From Candidatus Gastranaerophilales bacterium (GTDB lineage: Bacteria; Cyanobacteriota; Vampirovibrionia; Gastranaerophilales; Gastranaerophilaceae): a DNA stretch of 64,000 nucleotides. The stretch's first letter is position 1, and each line of letters starts with the position of its first letter. The notes beneath the pieces were generated by a model, which saw nothing but the letters and a program-made list of their open reading frames with translations, did not search any database and had not been told where the DNA came from. A program made the position numbers and the translations under genes. Below, one piece after another: positions 8,660 to 16,726 of this stretch. The stretch is taken from NCBI GenBank assembly GCA_944324845.1, contig CALUXX010000005.1, forward strand, positions 80,370-144,369, in the 5' to 3' direction.

Positions 8660-9199
8660 ATGAATTTTGAAGAGAAAACGTTAAATTCAAAAGTTGTATA
8701 TGAAGGAAAAGTTGTTACTGTTTTAAAAGATGATGTTGTTGTTTCTGATGGGCATAAGTCTTTTCGGGAAGTTGTTCTTCATAGCGGCGGAGTTGTAATT
8801 GTTGCATTGAAAGATGATAATACAATTTTGCTGGTTAAGCAGTATAGATATCCTTTGAAAAGTGTTAATATAGAACTTCCGGCAGGCAAATTAGAGTATG
8901 GCGAAAATCCTGATGATGCATCTAAACGTGAATTGGAAGAAGAAACCGGCTACTGTGCTAAGGTATGGAAATCCTTGGGGTATATCAATACGACTCCCGG
9001 AATTTGTACTGAAAAATTGTATTTATATTTAGCAAAAGATTTAGAATTTATTGGTGAGCACCCTGACGAAGGTGAAATAATCAAATGTTATGAATACAAG
9101 ATTTCTGAAGTATTCGAAATGATAAAATCAGGCGAAATAAATGATGCCAAAACGATTTGTGCACTTACTCGAGCTTTTTGCAAGGAGTTTTCTATATGA
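8660..9199 (+). CDS. Nudix hydrolase, ADP-ribose pyrophosphatase-like
   Basis: A 179-residue protein with a complete Nudix box (G-x5-E-x7-REL-EEETGY at about residues 75-97). The N-terminal strand and the short protein length are typical of ADP-sugar pyrophosphatases (NudF class). It probably hydrolyses ADP-ribose or a similar nucleoside diphosphate derivative. Its stop overlaps the next start (ATGA), so the two are translationally coupled. Confidence 0.85.
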   Translation: MNFEEKTLNSKVVYEGKVVTVLKDDVVVSDGHKSFREVVLHSGGVVIVALKDDNTILLVKQYRYPLKSVNIELPAGKLEYGENPDDASKRELEEETGYCAKVWKSLGYINTTPGICTEKLYLYLAKDLEFIGEHPDEGEIIKCYEYKISEVFEMIKSGEINDAKTICALTRAFCKEFSI

Positions 9200-9999
9200 T
9201 AAAAATGATAGCAACCGATATTGACGGGACAATATACAGTTTGAAGGGTGGTTTCAGCCCTAAAGTTAGAGAGTGTATAAATAAATTAACTCAAAATGAT
9301 ATAAAAGTTGTACTTGTTACAGGTAGAATGCATTCTTCTGCAATTCATGTTGCAAACGAATTAGGGCTGGATACTCCGGTTATTTCGTATCAGGGCGGAT
9401 TGATTAAAGATTGTAATAATAAAACCCTTTATCAACGTAATTTACCTTGTGATTATGCAAAAAAAATTATCAAATGGGCAAGGAAAAACAAAGTTCATAT
9501 TAATTTGTATATTGATGACAAGTTGTATGTTGAAGAAGATAACGAAACCATAAAGTATTATACTCATGATAAGTTTATAGATTATACGGTTTGTTCTTTT
9601 GACTCAATGAAGATAGAGAATGTAAATAAAGTTCTTGCAATAGATATAAATGATGCTGATAGGGTAACTTCTTGGGTAAATGAACTTAAAAAGCAATATC
9701 CTGAATTGTATATAGTAAAATCCACTCCGTATTTTTGTGAAATAGGAAGTCCAGAAGCTAAAAAATCATGCGGTGTAGAATTTTTGTGTAATTTATGGAA
9801 TATAAAAAAAGAAGAAGTTTTAACAATAGGCGATCAAAATAATGATATTGATTTAATCCAAGCAGGTGGTATTGGGGTTGCGATGGGTAATGCGACTGAT
9901 GAATTAAAGGCTTGTGCGGATTTTATAACAGATACTGTTGAAAACGATGGATTTGTAAAGGCTGTTGATAAATTTGTGTTTAGTGAGTGCTTGTCATAA
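9196..9999 (+). CDS. Cof-type HAD-IIB phosphatase
   Basis: A 267-residue HAD hydrolase: DIDGT (nucleophile motif I), VTGR (motif II), a Lys in the ...EAKKS segment (motif III), and GDQNNDID (motif IV), with a type IIB cap between. It likely dephosphorylates sugar phosphates or similar small molecules. An in-frame upstream start at 9157 is rejected: ATG 9196 forms an ATGA overlap with the Nudix stop and starts the protein at the conserved motif. Confidence 0.85.
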   Translation: MIKMIATDIDGTIYSLKGGFSPKVRECINKLTQNDIKVVLVTGRMHSSAIHVANELGLDTPVISYQGGLIKDCNNKTLYQRNLPCDYAKKIIKWARKNKVHINLYIDDKLYVEEDNETIKYYTHDKFIDYTVCSFDSMKIENVNKVLAIDINDADRVTSWVNELKKQYPELYIVKSTPYFCEIGSPEAKKSCGVEFLCNLWNIKKEEVLTIGDQNNDIDLIQAGGIGVAMGNATDELKACADFITDTVENDGFVKAVDKFVFSECLS

Positions 10000-10110
10000 T
10001 TTTCTAAAATATTAACAAATGTAACAAACTTTTCTAATGTTGAAATTCACCATATTTAAAATCCTTTATATATTAGAGAGCAATATAATTTATAAATAAG
10101 GAGACGAGAT

Positions 10111-10440
10111 ATGGCATTTTTAGCATTAGCAAGTCAAAAAAGTTTAATGATGCTGCAAAAAAACTTTTTGCAATTCCAGTACACATCAATTATGAACCAA
10201 ACACAAGCAGCTACAGCAGCGATGACTGCGATTGAAAGACAATATGCAAATCAAGATGGAGCAGATTATACTGAAGATGCTTCTTACATTTATTATCAAG
10301 ATTTGAGTGACCAGTTAGAAACAGAAAAAGATTCACTTGATTCACAATTAACTGCGATTGAAAACGAAATTTCAAGCTTGAAGACACTTGTTCAAAACAA
10401 TATCAAATCAAGTTGTACATTGAACTTGATAAGTCAATAG
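10111..10440 (+). CDS. Small helical protein related to the paralogues at 53.9-56.2 kb
   Basis: A 109-residue predicted coiled-coil protein with a strong AAGGAGACGAG ribosome binding site. Its C-terminal half (SQLTAIENEISSLKTLVQNNIKSS) resembles the conserved C-terminus of the two large paralogues at 53887-54963 and 55103-56170 (TEENAISTELDSVKKVISKN, then DSS). The N-terminus (ALASQKSLMMLQ) is also loosely similar. Function unknown; one possibility is a secreted helical subunit. It converges with folD. Confidence 0.6.
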   Translation: MAFLALASQKSLMMLQKNFLQFQYTSIMNQTQAATAAMTAIERQYANQDGADYTEDASYIYYQDLSDQLETEKDSLDSQLTAIENEISSLKTLVQNNIKSSCTLNLISQ

Positions 10441-10447
10441 CATTAAT

Positions 10448-11284
10448 TTATAAAGATTTTTCAAAAAGTTCTATGGTGTTGAGCATCAATGATGTTATTG
10501 TCATTGGTCCAACTCCACCGGGAACAGGTGAGATGTATGATGCAATTTGGGAGGCACTTTCAAAGTCTACGTCTCCGCGGGTTTTCCCGTTCTCATCTTT
10601 GAATATCCCAACATCTACTATCACGCAATCGTTTTTTAACATTTCCCCTTTTATAATATTTTTCCCCACTGCAGAAATCACAACGTCTGCAGTTTTTATT
10701 ATGTCTGTCAAATTTTGGGTGTGGCTGTGACATACTGTTACTGTTGCATTTTCATTTAAAATCATTTGTGATAATGGGCGACCTACAATGTTTGATCTGC
10801 CTATTATTACTACATGTTTTCCTTCTAACTTTATATTATATTCGTTAAGTAATAACAAAATTCCTTTTGGTGTACAAGGATATACTGTTGGAGTTTCTCC
10901 TGAAAATAATTTGCCAAAATTGTATGGCGTAAATCCATCAACATCTTTTTCAGGAGTAATAGTATTCATTACGTTTTCTTTCGAAATATGTTTCGGTAAT
11001 GGTAATTGAACTAAGATTGCCGTTACACTTTTATCATTGTTTAATTCTTTTATTTTATTTAAAAGCTCAGTTTCTGTGATGTTTTCAGGATATTCAAGAA
11101 CTTCAGATATTATTCCTAATTTTTCTGCTGTTTTTTTCTTGTTATTTACATATATTTTGCTTGCAGGATTTTCACCAACCAAAATTACAACAAGTTTTGG
11201 TTTTGTTTCATACTTATCTATTTTTAATTTTAATTCCGATAATATTTTATCTCTAAGTTTTTTACCGTCTAATATTATTGCCAT
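10448..11284 (-). CDS. folD: Bifunctional methylenetetrahydrofolate dehydrogenase / methenyltetrahydrofolate cyclohydrolase
   Basis: Interconverts 5,10-methylene- and 10-formyl-THF in one-carbon metabolism. The 278-residue protein has the catalytic K in YVNNKKK, the VQLPLP motif, the PCTPKG motif, and a Rossmann GRSNIVGRP segment; PVPGGVGPMT is near the C-terminus. The GTPase-like cooC gene ends 7 bases upstream, so the two form an operon. FolD also serves the methyl branch of acetyl-CoA synthesis, which fits a CooC-like neighbour, but no CODH/ACS gene is in the window. Confidence 0.95.
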   Translation of the reverse strand: MAIILDGKKLRDKILSELKLKIDKYETKPKLVVILVGENPASKIYVNNKKKTAEKLGIISEVLEYPENITETELLNKIKELNNDKSVTAILVQLPLPKHISKENVMNTITPEKDVDGFTPYNFGKLFSGETPTVYPCTPKGILLLLNEYNIKLEGKHVVIIGRSNIVGRPLSQMILNENATVTVCHSHTQNLTDIIKTADVVISAVGKNIIKGEMLKNDCVIVDVGIFKDENGKTRGDVDFESASQIASYISPVPGGVGPMTITSLMLNTIELFEKSL

Positions 11285-11291
11285 TTGTCCT

Positions 11292-12107
11292 CTATTGTTT
11301 TATTTGCGGTAAGTTCAGTCTGAAGTAAAATTCCTTAATCGCTTGTTGAACAATTTCAGAATCTTTTGATATTGAATTTTCTTTTAATTTTTCATCAAAT
11401 GGAATTACTCCAAGCACTTCTAAGTCGTTTTTATTTAAAAATTCATATACTGATGAAAGATTTTTATTATCAACTTTGTTTAGTACAACTCCTAATTGAT
11501 TTCCTGCTGCATATTTTGCACTGAATTCTTCAATTCGCTTTGCCAAATGTACAGATTCTTCTGTTGGCTTTGCTACAATAATTGTTGTATCTATTTCGGT
11601 ATCTACAAGTTGATTAAGATATTTTAAATCAAATTCGCAGTCAAAAATAACTATGTCATATCGGTTTATAATCTTGCTGACTGCATCATTGATTAATTTT
11701 GTTACAGGACATCTGCAATCTTTAGAACCAACCAGCCAAGAAACAATAATATCAACATTTTCTTCTAATGATACTATAATATCTTCCATTGCCCATTCAA
11801 TATATTCCTGTTTTGTCATATCATCAGGTATTCCGGTTTTGTATTCGTGTTTTCCACTTCTTATTCCATATATTGTGTTTCTGATGTCTAAACCAAAACT
11901 GTGACCTAATTCTCCGGCTAAGTCATTATCAAGCAATAGGATAGATTTTTCAGGAAACATTTCTCTGAATATTCGCATAAATGCCTTAACTATTGTCGTT
12001 TTCCCGCTTCCGCTTTTTCCTGTGATTGCCAGTTTTACTGTCAAATTTCTGTCCTCTTGTATTGTGTTTTCTATATCTAGTTTCTCATCAATGTACTTTT
12101 TAGTCAA
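11292..12107 (-). CDS. CooC-like nickel-inserting MinD/ParA-family ATPase
   Basis: A 271-residue ATPase with the deviant Walker A GKSGSGKTT (residues 30-38, keeping the signature lysine) and the LLDNDL switch. It has a CRC (CxC) at residues 131-133 inside a KDCRCP context, where CooC proteins bind nickel through Cys-x-Cys between subunits. This supports a metal-insertion role for carbon monoxide dehydrogenase or a similar nickel enzyme rather than a division or partition ATPase. Starts with TTG; the ribosome binding site is weak. Seven bases upstream of folD. Confidence 0.7.
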   Translation of the reverse strand: MTKKYIDEKLDIENTIQEDRNLTVKLAITGKSGSGKTTIVKAFMRIFREMFPEKSILLLDNDLAGELGHSFGLDIRNTIYGIRSGKHEYKTGIPDDMTKQEYIEWAMEDIIVSLEENVDIIVSWLVGSKDCRCPVTKLINDAVSKIINRYDIVIFDCEFDLKYLNQLVDTEIDTTIIVAKPTEESVHLAKRIEEFSAKYAAGNQLGVVLNKVDNKNLSSVYEFLNKNDLEVLGVIPFDEKLKENSISKDSEIVQQAIKEFYFRLNLPQIKQ

Positions 12108-12123
12108 CTTCTATCTATAATTA

Positions 12124-12155
12124 AAAAACGAAGACATTTAATGTCTTCGTTTTTA
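12124..12155 (-). terminator. Terminator after rplI
   Basis: Hairpin AAAACGAAGACAT/ATGTCTTCGTTTT with a 3-base loop; on the minus strand it is followed by T residues. It separates rplI from the cooC-like gene. Confidence 0.85.
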
Positions 12156-12176
12156 TGTATTTTTGAATTCCTTTGA

Positions 12177-12668
12177 CTATTGTGCAACTTCTTCTTCTTC
12201 GATTGCTTCTTTTACAACTTCTGATGCTGTAACTGTAATAGCCAATTCACATTTAACTTTTGAAGTTAATTTGATTAACATTGTGTAGTTACCAATTTTA
12301 TTGATTGGTGCATTTAGTGAAACTGTTTTTCTATCAACTTCAATACCTGCTTGAGCTGCAAGTTCTTCAGTGATTTTCTTAGTTGTAATTGTTCCGAATA
12401 ATTTACCAGATTCACCAGCTTTTGCAGATAATGCAAGTGTTCCGAATTTTTCGATAGCTTCTGCTTTTTCTAATGCTTCTTTGTGTAATTTTTCTTGTTT
12501 TGCTTTAATTCTTGCAATATTCTTTTCTCTGTTTTCTAATGCTCCAGGTGTAGCAATTTCAACAGCGCCTTGTGGAATTAAAAAGTTTCTTGCATATCCG
12601 TCTTTTACGTTAACAATGTCGCCAACTTCGCCTAGGTTTTGTACTTCCTTTTTTAATATAACTTGCAT
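12177..12668 (-). CDS. rplI: 50S ribosomal protein bL9
   Basis: The protein has the bL9 N-terminal domain (MQVILKKEVQNLG, GYARNFLIPQG), the long connecting helix, and a C-terminal domain with an acidic tail. Start at 12668 chosen over 12674 because the GGAG ribosome binding site is 9 bases from this ATG and only 3 from the earlier one. About 163 residues. Ends at the hairpin at 12124-12155. Confidence 0.95.
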   Translation of the reverse strand: MQVILKKEVQNLGEVGDIVNVKDGYARNFLIPQGAVEIATPGALENREKNIARIKAKQEKLHKEALEKAEAIEKFGTLALSAKAGESGKLFGTITTKKITEELAAQAGIEVDRKTVSLNAPINKIGNYTMLIKLTSKVKCELAITVTASEVVKEAIEEEEVAQ

Positions 12669-12770
12669 AGTCATTTCTCCTTTTGTATTTATATTTCTGC
12701 ATGTAGTATCAGGCTACTACAAAAATGCCTGTTTGTCGATAGTTTTTATAATTTTGTTAAGCAGTTTCTT

Positions 12771-13577
12771 TTATTGAAGCATAATTAAGCTAATCCAAAT
12801 GAATATAATTCCTGAAATAATACCCATAATGGACAAATGCCAATCTCCATATTCTTTTGCAAGAGGTAATAAAGTATCAAATGCTATATAAGTCATAATT
12901 CCTGCAACTGCTGCCATCAAAAATCCTACCAGAATTTGAGGTACAAACAAGCCGAATATAAAGATTCCAAATAATGCTCCAATAGGTTCGGTTATCCCGG
13001 ATAGAGTTGCGTATAGCATTGCATATCTTTTTTTGCCGGTTACGTGGTAAATAGGAAGCGCAACAGATATTCCTTCCGGAATGTTGTGAATAGCTATTGC
13101 AAAAGCAACTGAAACCCCAAGTGTAATGTCTTGAGTTGTCGTTAAAAATGTTGCCATACCTTCAGGAAAATTGTGAATACATATAGCGATTGCTGTTAAT
13201 AAGCCTGCTCTTTTAAGTTTTGAATGGCTGTTAGCAGCTACATTCATATCATCAGGATTTAACAATTCTTCAGTATCTACGTGATCCGGTAAAAAGTAGT
13301 CAATCAACATAGATGTACAAATTCCAAGTATAAAACCTGCAAATACCATCCATTTGTACATATGCGGATAATTTGCTTTTAGTAAAGTTTCTGCCCCCGG
13401 TATTATGTCCACAAATGAGATAAATATCATAACACCAGCTGAAAAACCTAGTCCGAAAGACAATGCTTTTAGGTTGTCCTTTTTGGTAATAAATGCAATA
13501 GCTCCACCTATTGTAGTTGTTAGTCCTGCAAATAGGGTAAGTCCAAATGCTAATCCAAAATTACTCTGTGTAATCAT
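12771..13577 (-). CDS. zupT: ZIP-family divalent metal transporter, ZupT-like
   Basis: A 268-residue, eight-helix membrane protein that takes up zinc or other divalent metals. Metal-binding HNFPEG and HNIPEG motifs lie in two central helices (about residues 134 and 165), as in ZupT. AGAAGGA precedes the start. A perfect 16-bp palindrome (13642-13657) in the promoter region may be a metal-regulator operator. Transcribed divergently from yggS-sepF. Confidence 0.9.
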   Translation of the reverse strand: MITQSNFGLAFGLTLFAGLTTTIGGAIAFITKKDNLKALSFGLGFSAGVMIFISFVDIIPGAETLLKANYPHMYKWMVFAGFILGICTSMLIDYFLPDHVDTEELLNPDDMNVAANSHSKLKRAGLLTAIAICIHNFPEGMATFLTTTQDITLGVSVAFAIAIHNIPEGISVALPIYHVTGKKRYAMLYATLSGITEPIGALFGIFIFGLFVPQILVGFLMAAVAGIMTYIAFDTLLPLAKEYGDWHLSIMGIISGIIFIWISLIMLQ

Positions 13578-13641
13578 AAAAATATGTGTCCTTCTGAACT
13601 AATACTATCACAAAAATATTTTTCGAAGCTATTTTGTGCAT

Positions 13642-13657
13642 AAAAGGCATGCCTTTT
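13642..13657. promoter_or_regulatory. Candidate operator of zupT-like gene
   Basis: AAAAGGCATGCCTTTT is a perfect 16-bp palindrome, and another AAGGCAT half site occurs at about 13675. Read on the minus strand it lies just downstream of a possible -35 TTGCAA, so a bound repressor would block the promoter. The form suggests a DtxR/MntR-type or other metal regulator, but no consensus match is claimed. Confidence 0.4.
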
Positions 13658-13734
13658 TGTATTTGCAAGTGTTTAAGGCATGGTTTATTGGGTTTTTGTA
13701 AAGTTATGTAAACAAAAATAAAGCAATACCTATG

Positions 13735-13771
13735 GTGGCTGAAACCATGTCAACGACATGGTTTCAGCCAC
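13735..13771. repeat. Orphan 17-bp inverted repeat in a divergent intergenic region
   Basis: GTGGCTGAAACCATGTC and its exact reverse complement are separated by 3 bases. No gene ends here from either side and there is no immediate T-run, so it is not an obvious terminator of an annotated gene. Confidence 0.8.
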
Positions 13772-13807
13772 TTTGTTAATTGATTTTTTTTAACAGAAAT
13801 AAATATT

Positions 13808-13836
13808 TTGGACATGCCCGAAAAACAAGGTACAAT
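13808..13836 (+). promoter_or_regulatory. Sigma-70 promoter of yggS-sepF
   Basis: TTGGAC (13808-13813), a 17-base spacer, and TACAAT (13831-13836), 42 bases before the start codon. Confidence 0.75.
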
Positions 13837-13878
13837 TAAATTATGCTCAAGTTTTGAGAGATTTCTTGTAGAGGTTAA

Positions 13879-14544
13879 ATGATGTTTGATACAGTAAGTA
13901 AAAATCTTTTGCAGATACAAGAAGAAATCGCACCTTGTAAACCAAGAATAATCGCAGTTACAAAGTATTTTGATGGTGATGCTATGGTTGCTGTGTATGA
14001 GGCTGGATTGAGAGATTTTGGGGAATCCAGAGTTATTGAGGCTTCTGAAAAAATCGCCGCTTTGCCTGATGAAGTCAGAGAAAATTCGACATTTCATCTT
14101 ATTGGTCATTTGCAGACTAATAAAGTGAAACAAGCTATAAAAGTCTTTGATTATATTCATTCGGTTGATTCGGTTAAACTTGCTCAATGTATTTCTCAGC
14201 ACGCAGTTGAATATGGCAAAACACAAAAAATACTTATTCAAATAAATAATGCCAATGAAGAACAAAAGTTCGGGTTTTCTAAAGAAAACGTATTTGAAGC
14301 ATTATCCCAAATTTTGCAATTACCGGCTGTTGAGGTTGTAGGGGTTATGAATATGGCTCCTTTAGGGCTTGCAGAAGACAAAATTGGGGCATTATTTGCT
14401 GAAATTGTTCAGTTAAGAGACAAGCTTGAACAGAATTGTAACTGTCATTTACCGGAGATTTCTATGGGGATGAGTCAGGATTACAGGGTTGCAGCTCGTT
14501 GCGGGGCAACTATGTTGAGGATAGGTAGAAAATTATTTAAATAA
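13879..14544 (+). CDS. YggS family pyridoxal phosphate homeostasis protein
   Basis: A 221-residue PLP-binding TIM-barrel protein (PLPBP/YggS/ProSC). The PLP lysine is in AVTKYF near residue 35; further family motifs are GESRV, HLIGHLQTNK and the C-terminal SMGMSQDY. It buffers free PLP and affects amino acid balance; no catalytic activity is established for the family. Eighteen bases separate it from sepF, a pairing common in Firmicutes and cyanobacteria. Confidence 0.92.
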   Translation: MMFDTVSKNLLQIQEEIAPCKPRIIAVTKYFDGDAMVAVYEAGLRDFGESRVIEASEKIAALPDEVRENSTFHLIGHLQTNKVKQAIKVFDYIHSVDSVKLAQCISQHAVEYGKTQKILIQINNANEEQKFGFSKENVFEALSQILQLPAVEVVGVMNMAPLGLAEDKIGALFAEIVQLRDKLEQNCNCHLPEISMGMSQDYRVAARCGATMLRIGRKLFK

Positions 14545-14562
14545 ATTACGGAGGAAAAAGCG

Positions 14563-15078
14563 GTGGCAGCAATAGTAGATAATTTCAAGAAAGTTGTAAA
14601 TTTCGTTGTAGATAGTATAAGTGGTGAAGATAGTCCATTCGGTATGATGAATGAACCTGAAGAAGATGATGTATATGATTATATTGAAGATGGCAATGCA
14701 GTAAGAGAAGTTGCGCCTTCATCCTATCAACCTGTTGTTGAAAAACGTGAATCTAAAGTTGTTAGCCATCCTAGTATAAATAGAGGCGGTAATGAAGTTG
14801 TTGTTGTTGAACCTCGTTCTTTTGACGATGCTGCCACAATCGTTCAACACTTGAAAGACAGAAAAATTGTTATGCTTAACCTTCATTTACTTGATAAAGA
14901 ACAATCTCAAAGAACTATTGATTTTGTTTGCGGTGCCTCTCAAGCACTAAATGGTAATCCTAAAAAAGTTGGGGATTTAGTTTTTGTTTTTGCGCCAAGT
15001 AATGTTACTTTGACTGCTGATATGAATCCTCAACACAGCAAGTTTGACGATTCTTTGTGGAGAACATCTCTACAATAG
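14563..15078 (+). CDS. sepF: Cell division protein SepF
   Basis: A 171-residue protein with an N-terminal amphipathic membrane-binding helix, an acidic variable linker (about 25-80), and the C-terminal SepF domain (PRSFDDAATIVQHLK, VMLNLHLLDKEQSQRTIDFVCG). SepF polymers attach FtsZ to the membrane. GTG start, with a GGAGG ribosome binding site 8 bases upstream. Downstream of yggS, as in cyanobacteria and Gram-positives. Confidence 0.93.
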   Translation: MAAIVDNFKKVVNFVVDSISGEDSPFGMMNEPEEDDVYDYIEDGNAVREVAPSSYQPVVEKRESKVVSHPSINRGGNEVVVVEPRSFDDAATIVQHLKDRKIVMLNLHLLDKEQSQRTIDFVCGASQALNGNPKKVGDLVFVFAPSNVTLTADMNPQHSKFDDSLWRTSLQ

Positions 15079-15119
15079 AATAATTTTGGTATGAGAAGAG
15101 AGATAGTTTAGACATTTAT

Positions 15120-15147
15120 AGGATAGTCATTTGGCTATCCTTTTTAT
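15120..15147 (+). terminator. Terminator after sepF
   Basis: AGGATAG/CTATCCT hairpin followed by TTTTTATTA, about 40 bases after the sepF stop. Confidence 0.8.
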
Positions 15148-15161
15148 TAGGTTTATAAAAT

Positions 15162-15197
15162 AAATTTGCAAAAGAGTTTGTATTCCTTTGCAAATTT
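15162..15197 (-). terminator. Probable terminator after ffh
   Basis: An 11-bp stem AAATTTGCAAA/TTTGCAAATTT with a 14-base loop, between the convergent sepF and ffh ends. T-rich sequence follows on both strands, so it could serve both directions. Confidence 0.5.
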
Positions 15198-15233
15198 ATT
15201 TTTTTGTTTATGTAATTTTAGAATAATTTTGAA

Positions 15234-16619
15234 TTAAAATTTCCTTTTCATTTTGTTCATCATTTTCATTGCTTGGACCATTGCTTTTTGCTCGTTCTTT
15301 TTGCCAAAGCCGCCAAACATTTTTTGCATTTTGTTCATTCCGCTCATCATTTGACGCATTTGTTCAAATTGTTTTACATAAATATTTATTGTATGCATAT
15401 CCATCCCGCAGCCTTTTGAAATACGTTTTTTTCTTGCTGTATTCATAAGTTCAGGATGTTCACGTTCTTCAGGTGTCATACTTTGGATAAATACTTCTAT
15501 CTTTTTAAATTCTGTTTCGCTTGCGTGAGAGATTTTTTCTCTGTCTTCTTGTTTTAGATTTACGCCTGGCAGCATCCCAAGTATTTGATCCATTGAGCCA
15601 AACATTTTCATTTGTTTTTGCATATTCAAAAAGTCATTATATGAGAATTGTTCTTTTTGAATTTTTTCTTGCATTTTTAATGCTTCTTTTTCATCAAAAA
15701 CTTCTTGCGCTCTTTCAACAAGAGAAACAATATCACCCATACCAAGAATTCTTGTTGCCATACGTTCAGGATAAAAATCTTCCAAAGCGTTAAGTTTTTC
15801 GCCTGTACCTGTCAATTTAATAGGTTTGCCTGTACAGTGAACTACTGACAGCGCTGAACCGCCTCTTGAATCTCCGTCTAATTTTGTTAATACTAAACCG
15901 GTTAATCCTATTTGAGCGTCAAAATTTTCTGCAACATTAACGGCTTCTTGTCCTGTCATTGCATCAATTACAAGAAGTTTTTCGTGTGGTCTGAATACTC
16001 TGTCTATGATTAATAATTCAGCCATCATATCTGTATCAATTTGTAATCTGCCTGCGGTATCAAGTATTAGGACATTAAATCCTTTTTCTTTTGCGTAATC
16101 TATTGCTTTTTGGACTATATCTTGAACGTCTTGACTATCAGGAATTGTAAATACTTCACATTCAATTTCTTTTCCTAGTGTTTGTAATTGTGTTATTGCT
16201 GCCGGTCTATATACGTCACAGGCAACAAGCAGCGGATTTTTCCCTTCTTTTTTTAGTTTTACGGCAAGTTTTGCTGATGAAGTTGTTTTTCCTGAACCTT
16301 GAAGTCCTAACATCATTATCAAAGACGGATGTCCGTCAAGTTTCAGGGGTTGTAATTCTTTTCCTAACAGCTCAACTAATTCATCATTTACTATTTTTAC
16401 TAATTGTTGTGACGGATCTACACCTTGTAAGATATTTTCACCTTCGGCTTTATCTTTTATTGATGATATAAAAGATTTTACTACCCTCAAGTTAACATCT
16501 GCTTCAAGCAAGGCTCTTCTGATTTCTCGTAGAGCTTCTTGCATATTATCTTGAGTTAATTCTTGTGTGCGTGTTTTTGAAATTATATTTTGTAATTTTT
16601 CACTTAAATTGTCAAACAT
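15234..16619 (-). CDS. ffh: Signal recognition particle GTPase Ffh (SRP54)
   Basis: A 461-residue protein that targets nascent membrane proteins with the SRP RNA and FtsY. The N domain is followed by the G domain with GLQGSGKTT (Walker A), DTAGR, and TKLDGDSRGG, and then the Met-rich M domain (many MM/QM segments near the C-terminus) that binds signal peptides and SRP RNA. No SRP RNA gene was seen in the window. Separated from secF by a terminator, so it is its own unit. Confidence 0.96.
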   Translation of the reverse strand: MFDNLSEKLQNIISKTRTQELTQDNMQEALREIRRALLEADVNLRVVKSFISSIKDKAEGENILQGVDPSQQLVKIVNDELVELLGKELQPLKLDGHPSLIMMLGLQGSGKTTSSAKLAVKLKKEGKNPLLVACDVYRPAAITQLQTLGKEIECEVFTIPDSQDVQDIVQKAIDYAKEKGFNVLILDTAGRLQIDTDMMAELLIIDRVFRPHEKLLVIDAMTGQEAVNVAENFDAQIGLTGLVLTKLDGDSRGGSALSVVHCTGKPIKLTGTGEKLNALEDFYPERMATRILGMGDIVSLVERAQEVFDEKEALKMQEKIQKEQFSYNDFLNMQKQMKMFGSMDQILGMLPGVNLKQEDREKISHASETEFKKIEVFIQSMTPEEREHPELMNTARKKRISKGCGMDMHTINIYVKQFEQMRQMMSGMNKMQKMFGGFGKKNEQKAMVQAMKMMNKMKRKF

Positions 16620-16663
16620 GTGTAATCCCTTTTCAACTAAGTTTCTTATGTTAATCTTATCAT

Positions 16664-16702
16664 AAAAAATACCTTATAGAAAATTTTCTATAAGGTATTT
16701 TT
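16664..16702 (-). terminator. Terminator after secF
   Basis: A long perfect stem, AAATACCTTATAGAAAA with its complement, flanked by A/T runs. It lies 25 bases after the secF stop on the minus strand. Confidence 0.85.
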
Positions 16703-16726
16703 GAAATGTATTTATCAGTTTGAGTT

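Noticed and set aside
10413..10730. Open frame on the + strand
   Set aside because: Opposite strand of folD, with no ribosome binding site; folD has clear motifs.
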